DNA of 64,000 nucleotides from Bacteroidales bacterium (GCA_016931575.1 JAFGEO010000072.1:62001-126000); one strand, 5' to 3'; shown: positions 26,868 to 35,612, counted from the stretch's first letter. Notes: generated by a model not told the origin, from the letters alone. A program made the numbers and translations.

Positions 26868-27449
26868 TTAATTATCCTCTCTTGAGATAGTCGAAGTTAA
26901 TAAAAAGAATGATGTATCGTTTGAAATGGGAAGGAAGTGATATTCCAGTTCTTTTCCGGTCTTTCGTTTAATATCAATGAAACCAAGACCGGCACCGCCC
27001 TTTTCGGACAGACGGCCCTCTTTCATTTGTTTTTTGTAGAGGCCTTTAAGTTCATCTTTGTCCATTTTATTAATGGTTTCCAGCATATTTGTCAGTTCCT
27101 CAATTTTGTCATTTTCTACTGCATTTCCGGTCGTGACACTATACTCATTTTCTCCTTTACTAACCAGGAATATTCCTCTTCCGCTGAAAAGGAAATCGCT
27201 CGAAGTAAAATCGTCAGCATGTTTACTTATGTTTTGAAGACACTCAACCATAACATGAAATACTTTCCGCTGTACATTGCCAGATTCATCTTCTTTGGCC
27301 ATGTTCGATTCAGTTAACGAAGTAAATGCCTTAGTGATTTGGTGTGTTATTTCACCTTCATACACCAGGGTGATTTCATGGGCCTTCATGGATTTGTAGA
27401 ACTCATAAACAAATTCAAGAAAGCCTTTTACATCTTTTTTATTGTCCAT
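26868..27449 (-). CDS. SiaB-family protein kinase (GHKL-fold)
   Basis: 193-aa protein resembling SiaB/DUF6272 kinases, which phosphorylate the SiaC-like switch protein. Visible features are the helix FLEFVYEFYKSMK, the VMVECLQNISKHADD segment corresponding to the N-box of GHKL ATPases, and the glycine loop EKGGAGLGFIDIKRKTG for nucleotide binding. The start ATG at 27449 is chosen because a start at 27488 would overlap the phosphatase gene and adds no family sequence. It is followed by the SiaC-like gene after 16 bases and preceded by the phosphatase after 22. The gene order phosphatase-kinase-switch mirrors siaA-siaB-siaC. Confidence 0.8.
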   Translation of the reverse strand: MDNKKDVKGFLEFVYEFYKSMKAHEITLVYEGEITHQITKAFTSLTESNMAKEDESGNVQRKVFHVMVECLQNISKHADDFTSSDFLFSGRGIFLVSKGENEYSVTTGNAVENDKIEELTNMLETINKMDKDELKGLYKKQMKEGRLSEKGGAGLGFIDIKRKTGKELEYHFLPISNDTSFFLLTSTISREDN

Positions 27450-27471
27450 AATACACCTGTTTTTATTATCA

Positions 27472-30096
27472 TTAAAACTCAATGCCAATCAGCAAAACAT
27501 CGTCAATAGGTTTGTTATCACCCATCCAAGCCATGAAGTCTTTCGCAAAGAAAGTATTAAATTCATCCATAGTCAAGTCCTTATTCTCAACAATGTTTTC
27601 ACGGATTCTTTTAGGCGAATATTTCTTTGTTTCCGGTCCGCCAAGCTGGTCAGTCAAACCATCAGAAAAGAAGAATATTTTATCACCGCTCTGGATGTTT
27701 ATCACATAGTTGGTAAAATCTTTCTCGGGCTTCTTTCTGTGCGGGATCCCTCCAATAGCTTTGCGGTCGCCTTTAAACTCCTGCAATTCACCGTCGCGAA
27801 GCATATAGAGTGGGCGGTGAGCGCCAGCAAACTGCAATTCATTCTTTTTAAAATTTATCTTACAAAAGGCAATATCCATTCCGTCACGTGCTTCCGCATC
27901 ATTATCTTCCTGCTTTAGGGTTTTCCGCACGGCATAATGGAGGCCGTCAATAATATCGGAGGCTGTGTGCTCACCCGGGTGGTCGGCTATATTATTGAGG
28001 AGGAAATATCCGATAAATGAAAGCAGGGCACCGGGAACTCCATGTCCTGTACAATCGACAGCAGCGATATAAATATTGTCATCCTTCTTCATGTACCAGG
28101 GGAAGTCACCGCTCACCACATCACGAGGGCGGTAGAAAATGAATGACTTGGGAAGATCCTGGCGAATGACTTTATTATCGGGAAGGATGGAAGTCTGGAT
28201 GCGTTGAGCATAGTTGATGGAATCTTCGATTTTCCGGTTTTTGTCCTGAATTTCCTGCTCGATCCGTTTGGCCTCGGTGATGTCGTGACCCACAAAAAGT
28301 ATTGTTTCCAGTTCATTCTCATTGAATTCAGGGATGGCGTTAAAGCTCATGATGCGCTCGTCTTCATCCTTACCCTGGATTTTGGCAGGTATGGTGATCT
28401 CTGCTGTTGTCTTCTGTGGATTGGTTTTAATTTGTGCGATGGTATCGCGGAAATAATTAAAGAGCACGTCAACAAAGTTTACCTCGTTAAGGGTTTTGTT
28501 AATCAGGTCCTTTGTATCAATGCCTGTATAGGTTTCCACAACAGGGTTTGCATAGAAGAATTGCCCTACTGTTGACAATCGCAGGATCATATCCAGTGAG
28601 TTTTCAGACAGGGCCTGCATTTTACTGCGCATACGTTCCTCTTTTTCCGCACGCTTCCGCTCGGTGATATCGGAGGAGTTGAGGATGATACCTTTAATCG
28701 CAGGATCTTTCAGGAGGTTACGGCCGGTAGTTTCCAGAAATATCTTCTGGCCGTTTTTCTTCATGTAAGTATACTGGATGGAAACAGGTTCGCCCGGATT
28801 GGCAAGAAGTTGTTTAAACATCTGGCGCATAGCATTCTCGCCCTTACGGGTGAGCCGATCCATGTCTTTTCCACCCATCATCTCTTCAGGGGTATACCCC
28901 AGGATCTTGATTACTGACGGACTTTCATAGGTCAGTTCCATATTTTCGCTGTAGATGGAAATGATCTCGGAAGCATTTTCAAGCAGCGAGTAGAGACGTT
29001 TTTGGGCGTTTTCAACCTTCTGGATATTTGCTTCCAGCTGTTCGTTGGATTTTTGAAGCTCTTCCTGTGTTGCCCGCATCTCCTCAGCGTTTTGCCGCAG
29101 CTGTTCTTCATTTTCCTGAAGCTCAGCAGTCATTTTCTGAGATTCATGGAGAAGTTGCTCGGTACGCTGGTTCACCTTCAGGTTAAAGATGGTTCTGGCA
29201 ATGATTTCACCAAGCTCGATCAGGAAGCGAATGGACTGCTCAGGAATCTCTTTATCTGTGGAAGCAAATTCGAGTACTCCCTGCAATTTTTCATCAGAGA
29301 TCAGGGGAACCAGTAAGAGGCTCCGGGGTTTTTGATCACCCAGGATGCCGGAAGTTATCGTGACATAATCATCCGGAATTTCGTTCCGGTAGATGTATTC
29401 CATTTCATAGGCACAGGCTCCGATCAGGCCGTGCCCAAGCTTAAATTCCTGGTTAATGAATTTTGTACGGTTATAGGCGTAGGTGGCTACGTTTTGAAGT
29501 ACTTTCCGGTTCTCGTTATAGAGGTAAAGGGCTCCCTGAACGAGGTTAACATACCTGACAAGTGAATGGATCACTTTGTTCGAAAGCTCGTCAATCTTGC
29601 TGTTCGTTCTCAGAATATCGGATACAATCTCCTTTCCTTCTGTTATCCAGCTTTGTTCAGATTCTTTTTTATGGTTGGCCAGGAGGTTCTCCCGCATGAT
29701 CAACAGCGATTGTGCGAGTGCATCATCTTTACTTGCCAGGTTCAACGTGGTACTGTAATTACCCTCACCAATCTGTTTGGCAAATTCAGCCATCTCCTGG
29801 AGTCGGGCATCCCGGTAGCTTAACTGTTCATCGAAATCGGAGGCTATGGTCTTCTGCCTGTAATAGGTAAATGCGACAAGTGCAATGAATACCAGGGGGA
29901 CAAGATCAGCTATGTACAGGGCCGGATTGTTTTGGTGGAGCTGAATTAGTGCATCAAGCCTGACCGGACTGTTATGCTTTGCAATTTCAAAGATCCAGGA
30001 AAGAATCGGTAATAAGATACCAATAAAGATTGCGATGGGGAGGGGATTCGAATCTTTACCGAAAAATTTGGTATGTAAGTCCAAAAGTTTTGACAT
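27472..30096 (-). CDS. SiaA-like sensor phosphatase: TM-GAF-coiled coil-PAS-PAS-PP2C/SpoIIE
   Basis: 874-aa membrane-bound phosphatase. Two N-terminal helices (IAIFIGILLPILSWIF; LVPLVFIALVAFTYY) precede a GAF domain (~160-315). A Glu/Gln-rich coiled coil spans ~313-357 (ENEEQLRQNAEEMRATQEE). Two PAS domains follow (EIISIYSENMELTYESPS; LSTVGQFFYANPVVETYTG). The SpoIIE/PP2C domain carries the metal-binding motifs VVSGDF, AAVDCTGHGVPGAL and FFSDGLTDQ. ATG at 30096 is preferred over 30141, which would overlap the upstream gene. By position and domain it is the likely dephosphorylating partner of the SiaC-like protein. Its input would be small ligands or redox through GAF/PAS. Confidence 0.85.
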   Translation of the reverse strand: MSKLLDLHTKFFGKDSNPLPIAIFIGILLPILSWIFEIAKHNSPVRLDALIQLHQNNPALYIADLVPLVFIALVAFTYYRQKTIASDFDEQLSYRDARLQEMAEFAKQIGEGNYSTTLNLASKDDALAQSLLIMRENLLANHKKESEQSWITEGKEIVSDILRTNSKIDELSNKVIHSLVRYVNLVQGALYLYNENRKVLQNVATYAYNRTKFINQEFKLGHGLIGACAYEMEYIYRNEIPDDYVTITSGILGDQKPRSLLLVPLISDEKLQGVLEFASTDKEIPEQSIRFLIELGEIIARTIFNLKVNQRTEQLLHESQKMTAELQENEEQLRQNAEEMRATQEELQKSNEQLEANIQKVENAQKRLYSLLENASEIISIYSENMELTYESPSVIKILGYTPEEMMGGKDMDRLTRKGENAMRQMFKQLLANPGEPVSIQYTYMKKNGQKIFLETTGRNLLKDPAIKGIILNSSDITERKRAEKEERMRSKMQALSENSLDMILRLSTVGQFFYANPVVETYTGIDTKDLINKTLNEVNFVDVLFNYFRDTIAQIKTNPQKTTAEITIPAKIQGKDEDERIMSFNAIPEFNENELETILFVGHDITEAKRIEQEIQDKNRKIEDSINYAQRIQTSILPDNKVIRQDLPKSFIFYRPRDVVSGDFPWYMKKDDNIYIAAVDCTGHGVPGALLSFIGYFLLNNIADHPGEHTASDIIDGLHYAVRKTLKQEDNDAEARDGMDIAFCKINFKKNELQFAGAHRPLYMLRDGELQEFKGDRKAIGGIPHRKKPEKDFTNYVINIQSGDKIFFFSDGLTDQLGGPETKKYSPKRIRENIVENKDLTMDEFNTFFAKDFMAWMGDNKPIDDVLLIGIEF

Positions 30097-30106
30097 GCTA
30101 TACGAC

Positions 30107-30883
30107 TTATTTAGACTTTTGAATTTGTACAATTTTTTCACCGGAACTTAACCCGATTTTATTGAAAAGCTCTGTCCAATATTCCATATCATCTTTAATA
30201 AAGGTAGCAATTTCAATGATACCAATAGAACTCTTTTTATGGATAATTGGAATGATAATGAGTGTTTCAGGCTTTGCTTTTCCTAATCCGGATTCAATGG
30301 TAAAATACGTTTCAGGAATATCCCGGATTATCATTACTTCTTGTGATGCTGCTGCCTGCCCGTTAAGGTTTTCACCTGCTTTAAAACCTGCAGGTTCTGT
30401 CTCCCCGGTTAGTGCGAAGCCGGACACAAACTTAAATTCGTTCCCCTGCTGAAGATAGACTGCTCCCAGGGATCCCTGGATTTCGTTTGACAATTGCACG
30501 AGTAATTTTTGTGCAAAAGCATTGGCATCCTTAAATCTTCCTGTCGGAATGATTTTGTTCAGCATCTCCTCCAGGTCTTCATTTTTGTTAATAACTTCTT
30601 CAACTTTCGATTCGGATTCGGCCATGATTTTGGCTTTCTCCACGTCAAGCTGATCCTGAACCTGTTTTTGGATCAGTCGGGGATCGATAAGCTTTCCGGT
30701 CAAAATATACAGGTATCCGACGCAAGCCAGCGCGATGGGTAAGAAGATAAACGGCCAGGCTGAAAAGTGTACACCATTGTTTGACCCCTGATTCCAGAAA
30801 GAAGCTGAGAGAAGGAGAATCGATATCACAGTCGCCAGGCTTGCAATAATCAGTTGTATTCTATGTTGGTTGCCCCAATTCAT
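30107..30883 (-). CDS. Membrane-anchored GAF-domain protein
   Basis: 258 aa. Two N-terminal membrane helices (IASLATVISILLLSA; FIFLPIALACVGYLYIL) are followed by a charged coiled coil (~75-110) and a GAF domain (~120-250; LSNEIQGSLGAVYLQQG, TLIIIPIIHKKSSIGIIEIATF). No output domain follows. The GAF strand pattern is close to that of the downstream SiaA-like phosphatase, so the two may have arisen by duplication or work as partners. It starts 2 bases after the CheB-like gene, and the phosphatase gene starts 10 bases after it. It is probably a sensor or scaffold subunit of this operon. Confidence 0.8.
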   Translation of the reverse strand: MNWGNQHRIQLIIASLATVISILLLSASFWNQGSNNGVHFSAWPFIFLPIALACVGYLYILTGKLIDPRLIQKQVQDQLDVEKAKIMAESESKVEEVINKNEDLEEMLNKIIPTGRFKDANAFAQKLLVQLSNEIQGSLGAVYLQQGNEFKFVSGFALTGETEPAGFKAGENLNGQAAASQEVMIIRDIPETYFTIESGLGKAKPETLIIIPIIHKKSSIGIIEIATFIKDDMEYWTELFNKIGLSSGEKIVQIQKSK

Positions 30884-30885
30884 AT

Positions 30886-31443
30886 TTATAGTTTTTGGAG
30901 GAATCTAATTATTTGGTCAGTCGAATATACGTAGTCCACTTTTGTAAGTTGCAGCGCCGATTCAGGCATGGTCTTCACTTCACTCTCAGTCGGATCCTGA
31001 ACAATCGTGACCCCTCCGTTATCAGCTACTTTTTTAAGTCCAAAAGCGCCATCCCTGTTGGCGCCTGACAGGATAATACCGATCAGCTTATCCCGGTATG
31101 CATTTGAAGCAGTGATAAAGGAAAGATCGATGGAAGGTCTGGAGTGGTTTACAGGTTCGTCAGTTGAAAGCGCTATCCGGTTAGCCAGCTCAACAAACAT
31201 ATGGTAGTTTGCCGGGGCCAGGTATGCCTTCCCCGGCTTCAACTGCTCCTTATCACAAGGTTCCAGAACCGGGATATTGGATTTAAGGGACAGAGCCTCC
31301 ACAAAGCCTGAGCGGACATGTTTCAGGCGGTGCAGGCACAACATTACCGGAAGGGGGAAAGTTGGATTGAGCGAGTTAAGAATTCTCGTCACAATCTGAA
31401 AACTCCCTGCAGATCCACCGATGATCAAGGCTCTGTACTTCAT
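30886..31443 (-). CDS. cheB: CheB-type methylesterase without receiver domain
   Basis: 185-aa stand-alone CheB catalytic domain. The Ser-His-Asp triad is readable: GGSAGS (S11), LCLHRL (H38) and SGANRDGA (D131). The supporting segments GKAYLAPANYHM, RPSIDLSF and QDPTESEVKTMPESA are also canonical. The family hydrolyses methyl-glutamate or deamidates glutamine in chemoreceptors. The usual N-terminal receiver domain is absent, so activity would not be controlled by CheA. No chemoreceptor, cheA, cheW or cheY is found in this window. It follows the degenerate CheR gene by 2 bases, which implies translational coupling. Confidence 0.9.
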   Translation of the reverse strand: MKYRALIIGGSAGSFQIVTRILNSLNPTFPLPVMLCLHRLKHVRSGFVEALSLKSNIPVLEPCDKEQLKPGKAYLAPANYHMFVELANRIALSTDEPVNHSRPSIDLSFITASNAYRDKLIGIILSGANRDGAFGLKKVADNGGVTIVQDPTESEVKTMPESALQLTKVDYVYSTDQIIRFLQKL

Positions 31444-31445
31444 AA

Positions 31446-32276
31446 TTATTTAATTCTTCTTTTATAAACACTTTCACTGGGCACTACCTCCTCAAAGAGG
31501 GTAATTGAATTTTGCTGGCCGGCAAGACATTCCTGTAATCCGATTATAAAAGTACCATTTGCAGAGAGGGAATCATACACCTTTCCGAGTACATATTCCT
31601 GGTATTTTGGATTAAAATAGATCATCGCATTCCTCATCAGGACAAGTTTCACATTTTTAGGATGGTTATCCAGGCTTAGGTTATCCCGGATAAATTCAAC
31701 ATTCTCGATCAGAGAGGAATTCCGGTAAGCATTATATTTTTCATTCCGGAAATAATCGCTGAAATCATATTCTCCCTGGAAGCGCTTATAGTTTTCCATA
31801 GAGACTTCAATTTTCTTCAGGGGATATTCACCTGACCTGACCAGTTTGAGGGATGCATCGCTCAGGTATGAAGCGTAAACTTTTACCCTGTGCGTCAGGT
31901 TGAGCTCTTTAATCAGGATCGCCAGGGTATACAGTTCGCTTCCCGAAATACAGAAGGGGACCCAGATCTTAAAATTCATAATGGATTTTTCGTCCAGCTT
32001 GCCGAAATATTCTTCCCTTATCCATCGCCAGACTGAAGGATCCCGGAACATTTCTGTTGAAGGAACCAGTAGCTGATGGATGAAGGTATCGAAGAAATCC
32101 TTCTGATCCAGCAATTTTCGGTATAAGCCTTCGGGACTGACCAGGTTGTTTTTGGCAATAATATGTTCAAGCCTGTACTTCAGTGAAGTAAGCGCAAAAT
32201 TCCCCAGGTCAAGTTGAAAATTGTTATTGACCAGTCTGATAATTTCCCGTATATCAACAATACCAAGTTCTGTCAT
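31446..32276 (-). CDS. CheR-like protein with degenerate SAM-binding site
   Basis: 276 aa, CheR fold along its full length: N-terminal helical part (SLKYRLEHIIAKN, PSTEMFRDPSVW) and a Rossmann part. The SAM motifs, however, are broken. The AGCSTGEE loop reads PFCISGSE at 107-114, the acidic ATD(L/I) strand end reads ASYLS at 135-139, and the late CRNVxIYF reads MRNAMIYF at 214-221. It probably no longer methylates and may regulate or dock the intact CheR encoded two genes upstream (34496-35335). Between them lies the transmembrane GAF/PAS sensor. It is followed by cheB with a 2-base gap. Confidence 0.85.
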   Translation of the reverse strand: MTELGIVDIREIIRLVNNNFQLDLGNFALTSLKYRLEHIIAKNNLVSPEGLYRKLLDQKDFFDTFIHQLLVPSTEMFRDPSVWRWIREEYFGKLDEKSIMNFKIWVPFCISGSELYTLAILIKELNLTHRVKVYASYLSDASLKLVRSGEYPLKKIEVSMENYKRFQGEYDFSDYFRNEKYNAYRNSSLIENVEFIRDNLSLDNHPKNVKLVLMRNAMIYFNPKYQEYVLGKVYDSLSANGTFIIGLQECLAGQQNSITLFEEVVPSESVYKRRIK

Positions 32277-32295
32277 GCCTTCCCTGGGTTGTAAG

Positions 32296-34476
32296 CTATT
32301 TATTCAGGTTCATGATATTCAGGATGCGCATTGTATGTCCATCCCTGGATTTAATCGGAGAGAAGGTATTCTTCATCTCCAGTTGTTTCTTATTGATTTG
32401 AACCGTTTCTGTTATTTCTATCGTTTTTCCTTCTGCAACATTGGCAAAGAGCAGTGAGTCAGCCCTGCTTTTTTTGCCGAACACCTGGATATGGGTTTTT
32501 CCAATCACCTGATCCGCATGTTGGTTAAGAAGGTAGAGTAGCCGCTCATTAACCTTAATGATACTTCCATCAATATCGTACTCTACCACATAAAATGCCT
32601 GACCGATGGCGGAGATTATACCTTCCAGATCTTCTTCCCTGCGGGCAGATTCCTCCTGTGTTGCTTTCAGTTCTTCCATATTCTGCCTCATTTCCTCTTC
32701 TTGTTCCGCCATCTCTGCTGCCTGCTGTTGTGATTTTTCCAGCAATTCTGAAGTGCGGGAATTTGCCCGTGCATTTATTATCGAGGAGGCCAGGCTTTCA
32801 GAGATAGTTTCTCCCAGTTCGATCTGGTTATGATCAAAGGGTTTCAGAGAGGCAATTTCAAGCACTCCTATTAATACCCCTTCGTGCATCACGGGTAGGA
32901 TAAGGAGGTTGTTTGGGGGTGCATCGCCCAGACCTGAAGTGATTTCGATATAGTCATCGGGTAATTTTGTCAGGTATATGGTCTTTTTCTCCTGGGCACA
33001 GGTCCCCACCAGGCTTTCACCTTTCCGTATTTCTTTGCTAAGGTATTTTTTCCGGTTATAGGCAAAAGCTGCTTTAAGGTGAAGGATTTCATCGTCCTCA
33101 TTGTTGAGTAGAAAGAGCCCGCCCTGTATAGCGTTCAGGTATCGGACAATTTCCTTAATGAAGATATCCGCGAGTTTATCCAGGTTGTCCGAATTACTCC
33201 GCATGATATCGGAGAATTTGGCAATACCTTCGTTCTGAAATCGGCGGATGCGGTTTTCTTCATGGTATTTCAATTGTTCATCGCGGGCTTTGCGCATGTT
33301 TTCTTTCAGCGCGATTAGCGTTTTTCCAAAGGTATCATTCCTGCCCTGAAGGTCGATATCGGCCTGAAACTTTTGTTTCAGCAAGCTATCCACAAATCTT
33401 TTTTTCTCCGTCAGTGAAGCATGGATAGTATTGAGATTGGAATTGAGGCTTACGAACTCAGCCGCTCCCTCCAATGTCACTGGCTCAAGATTCAGTTTGC
33501 CCTTTGCCAGGTTCTGGCTATACTGAATGGATTGCAGCAGGGGCTTGCGGATCTGGTTGAAAAACAGGTAAGAGATGAAAAGGAAACCCAGGGAAAGGAG
33601 CAGGATGAAACCTAAACCAATGAGAAGCACGGCGGATCTCGCTTTGTTCATCTCGTGATTCCAGCTGTTCTTGAAAGCAAGATAGTCTGCCATCATTTTT
33701 TGATAGTCCTGTTCCATGGTGCCGAAAAGACTTTCTTCCACAGCTTCATCTCCCAGGCGCTGGGAAAGGGCCTGGATTTCTTCCAGAGCGGTCTTGTACT
33801 CCGTTAGCTGCGCATTAAGCTCCGAGCTTAAAAATGGGTCTGCCTCGTACAGGGAAGGGTGAGAAAGTATATCGTTAAGGATACCGAGGATTTCATTAAA
33901 GGCCACATAGTTACCCGCAAACAGGTATTCAGATTCAAGTTTTTTCAGCTGGGAGAATAGCTCTCCCACCCTTGGCAGGTTCAGGGTATAAATCGTATTT
34001 CCTGCTTCCGTTGAAATATTCCTGAGAGCCAGTATTTTTCCGCTGTTCCTTGCGCCACGTTCCTGCATGGCGAGCCTGGTCTGGTCGAAATCAATGCTGT
34101 AGTTCTCAATGGCGGCTTGCAAGCTATCCTTTTTTCCGGATTTCTGCAATTTTTTCCGGATACCCGGCTTCTCAGAAAGTTGATTCAGAGAATCGAGCAC
34201 TGCAGCCGATTGGTAATCAAATTTCAGAGTGAAGTCATTTTCAGCATCTATAAAAAATCGATCGTTTGGTCCGGTGCTTTGCAGGAAGCTGAGGTAAGTG
34301 GAATGCAGACCGGTAATGTCCCGTTCTAGGCGAATCACTTTGGTAGTTGTCTGCTGAAATTCAGAAAGCTGCCCGTTCATCAGCAAAATGGTGCCGGTCA
34401 AAATGCCCAGATATACCACAAAGATGAATACCTGCAGCAGGAATTTGTATTGAATATGAATTGATTTTAAATTCAT
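32296..34476 (-). CDS. Transmembrane sensor: helical periplasmic domain-HAMP-GAF-coiled coil-PAS
   Basis: 726-aa receptor-like protein. TM1 is at ~12-32, an all-helical periplasmic domain of ~245 residues follows (four-helix/CHASE3-like; many Leu heptads), and TM2 is at ~280-303. A HAMP-like linker (NQIRKPLLQSIQYSQNLAKG) leads to a GAF domain (~415-560), an E/Q-rich coiled coil (~580-609; AEQEEEMRQNMEELKATQEE) and a final PAS domain. There is no kinase, MCP hub, cyclase or other output. It lies between the two CheR-type genes, so it is the most likely methylation substrate; the E/Q-rich helix would be the place to look. This is inference. Confidence 0.8.
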   Translation of the reverse strand: MNLKSIHIQYKFLLQVFIFVVYLGILTGTILLMNGQLSEFQQTTTKVIRLERDITGLHSTYLSFLQSTGPNDRFFIDAENDFTLKFDYQSAAVLDSLNQLSEKPGIRKKLQKSGKKDSLQAAIENYSIDFDQTRLAMQERGARNSGKILALRNISTEAGNTIYTLNLPRVGELFSQLKKLESEYLFAGNYVAFNEILGILNDILSHPSLYEADPFLSSELNAQLTEYKTALEEIQALSQRLGDEAVEESLFGTMEQDYQKMMADYLAFKNSWNHEMNKARSAVLLIGLGFILLLSLGFLFISYLFFNQIRKPLLQSIQYSQNLAKGKLNLEPVTLEGAAEFVSLNSNLNTIHASLTEKKRFVDSLLKQKFQADIDLQGRNDTFGKTLIALKENMRKARDEQLKYHEENRIRRFQNEGIAKFSDIMRSNSDNLDKLADIFIKEIVRYLNAIQGGLFLLNNEDDEILHLKAAFAYNRKKYLSKEIRKGESLVGTCAQEKKTIYLTKLPDDYIEITSGLGDAPPNNLLILPVMHEGVLIGVLEIASLKPFDHNQIELGETISESLASSIINARANSRTSELLEKSQQQAAEMAEQEEEMRQNMEELKATQEESARREEDLEGIISAIGQAFYVVEYDIDGSIIKVNERLLYLLNQHADQVIGKTHIQVFGKKSRADSLLFANVAEGKTIEITETVQINKKQLEMKNTFSPIKSRDGHTMRILNIMNLNK

Positions 34477-34495
34477 AATTGTATAGAGTGTTTAA

Positions 34496-35335
34496 CTAGC
34501 TTTTATAGTAAGCATGTCCTTTCTTTTGAAATTTTACCGAATATGATCCAAGAATGGTTTCATGCATTCCCAGGACCAGTGCTCCATTGTCGTACAGGTT
34601 TCTGTGGAAGAGGTCAAATACCTTGCTTTGAAGGTTGTAATTAAAATAGATAATGACATTTCTGCACAGGATCAGGTCAAACTTCACATACAGGGTGTTT
34701 CCCTCCTTTACAAGATCATGTTTCTTGTAGATTGGTTTTTCCCGAAGCATGTTACACATCTGAATGGTATCTGAGGGTTTGTCAATGGTGAAGTACTTTT
34801 CATAGGGCACGTCATAATACTCTTCGTAGTTATAGGGATTTTCCTTGATGACTTTGTCAAAATTATCCAGGTAACCTATGTTAAAACGATATTTGTATTC
34901 TCCCTTTTGAGCCTGAGCAATAACATCCTCATTCAGGTCGGTGGCATAGAGCTTTGTTTTCTCCAGTAGTCCCATTTCATTCAGAACGATCATCATCGAA
35001 TACACTTCCTGCCCGGTTGAGCAGCCGGCATGCCAGATGTTGATAACGGAGTTGTTTTTCAATTTTGGGAGAATGGCATAACGCAGGGCATGCCAGACCT
35101 GGGGATCGCGGAACAGTTCGGTGGTATTAACGGTGATCTCCTTGATAATTTTTTCCACAAACTCCTGATCATTCTTGATCTTACTGATTAAAATGTTCAG
35201 GGTCATTTTATTGTCAGCCAAGATTTTTGTAAGTCTTCTTTTAAGCGATTTCTCAGAATACTCACTAAAGTCATATTTGGAAGAAGTCTTTAAGGCGTAT
35301 ATGAATAATTGAAAATCCTGGTCTGTTACCGTCAT
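34496..35335 (-). CDS. cheR: CheR-type protein-glutamate methyltransferase
   Basis: 279-aa methyltransferase with intact SAM-binding motifs: AGCSTGQE at 103-110, YATDLN at 130-135, and CRNVIIYF at 224-231. The N-terminal CheR domain (ELFRDPQVW) is also present. The enzyme would transfer methyl from SAM to glutamates on a receptor. It is the first gene of the long minus-strand operon; a candidate -7 box lies at 35449-35456. The next gene, a transmembrane sensor, starts 19 bases after its stop. No chemotaxis kinase or adaptor accompanies it, so the target is probably the GAF/PAS sensors of this operon. Confidence 0.92.
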   Translation of the reverse strand: MTVTDQDFQLFIYALKTSSKYDFSEYSEKSLKRRLTKILADNKMTLNILISKIKNDQEFVEKIIKEITVNTTELFRDPQVWHALRYAILPKLKNNSVINIWHAGCSTGQEVYSMMIVLNEMGLLEKTKLYATDLNEDVIAQAQKGEYKYRFNIGYLDNFDKVIKENPYNYEEYYDVPYEKYFTIDKPSDTIQMCNMLREKPIYKKHDLVKEGNTLYVKFDLILCRNVIIYFNYNLQSKVFDLFHRNLYDNGALVLGMHETILGSYSVKFQKKGHAYYKS

Positions 35336-35448
35336 AAAAATCGTGTTAAAACTAACTTCCGTTCAATACCTGTTCCTTTTAATATTAAATCTATTAAATC
35401 TTAGCGAATATTTAAAACAATTAATTAATTAATTCGCCTCCAAAAACT

Positions 35449-35456
35449 CAAATATA
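35449..35456 (-). promoter_or_regulatory. Candidate -7 box of the CheR/Sia/ABC operon
   Basis: On the minus strand this reads TATATTTG, a full TAnnTTTG match, about 114 bases before the cheR start. The -33 element is weak (no TTTG at the expected distance). The gap 35336-35612 is otherwise AT-rich with a TTAA-rich run at 35419-35433 and shows no gene. Confidence 0.35.
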
Positions 35457-35612
35457 CCGATTTTCAAGCCAAGTTCGAACACACAGTTATGAACGGTTTT
35501 TGGCAGTGACTGAACCTGCCTTTGAAGCCCCTTTTTGAAAAGGATTTCAGGGATTTTTCCGGGGGGAGGATTTATTTAACCGGACCGATAAGGTTGCCGG
35601 TTCGGGCAAACC

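Noticed and set aside
30097-30141. Longer N-terminus for the SiaA-like phosphatase
   Set aside because: It would overlap the upstream GAF gene by 35 bases; the ATG at 30096 lies 10 bases after that gene and matches close operon spacing.
32296-34476. Methyl-accepting chemotaxis protein
   Set aside because: It has TM and HAMP-like parts, but no MCP signalling hub is present; it ends in a PAS domain.
34496-35335. Start of a conventional chemotaxis operon
   Set aside because: No cheA, cheW, cheY or flagellar genes are in the window; CheR/CheB occur only with GAF/PAS sensors and Sia-like proteins.
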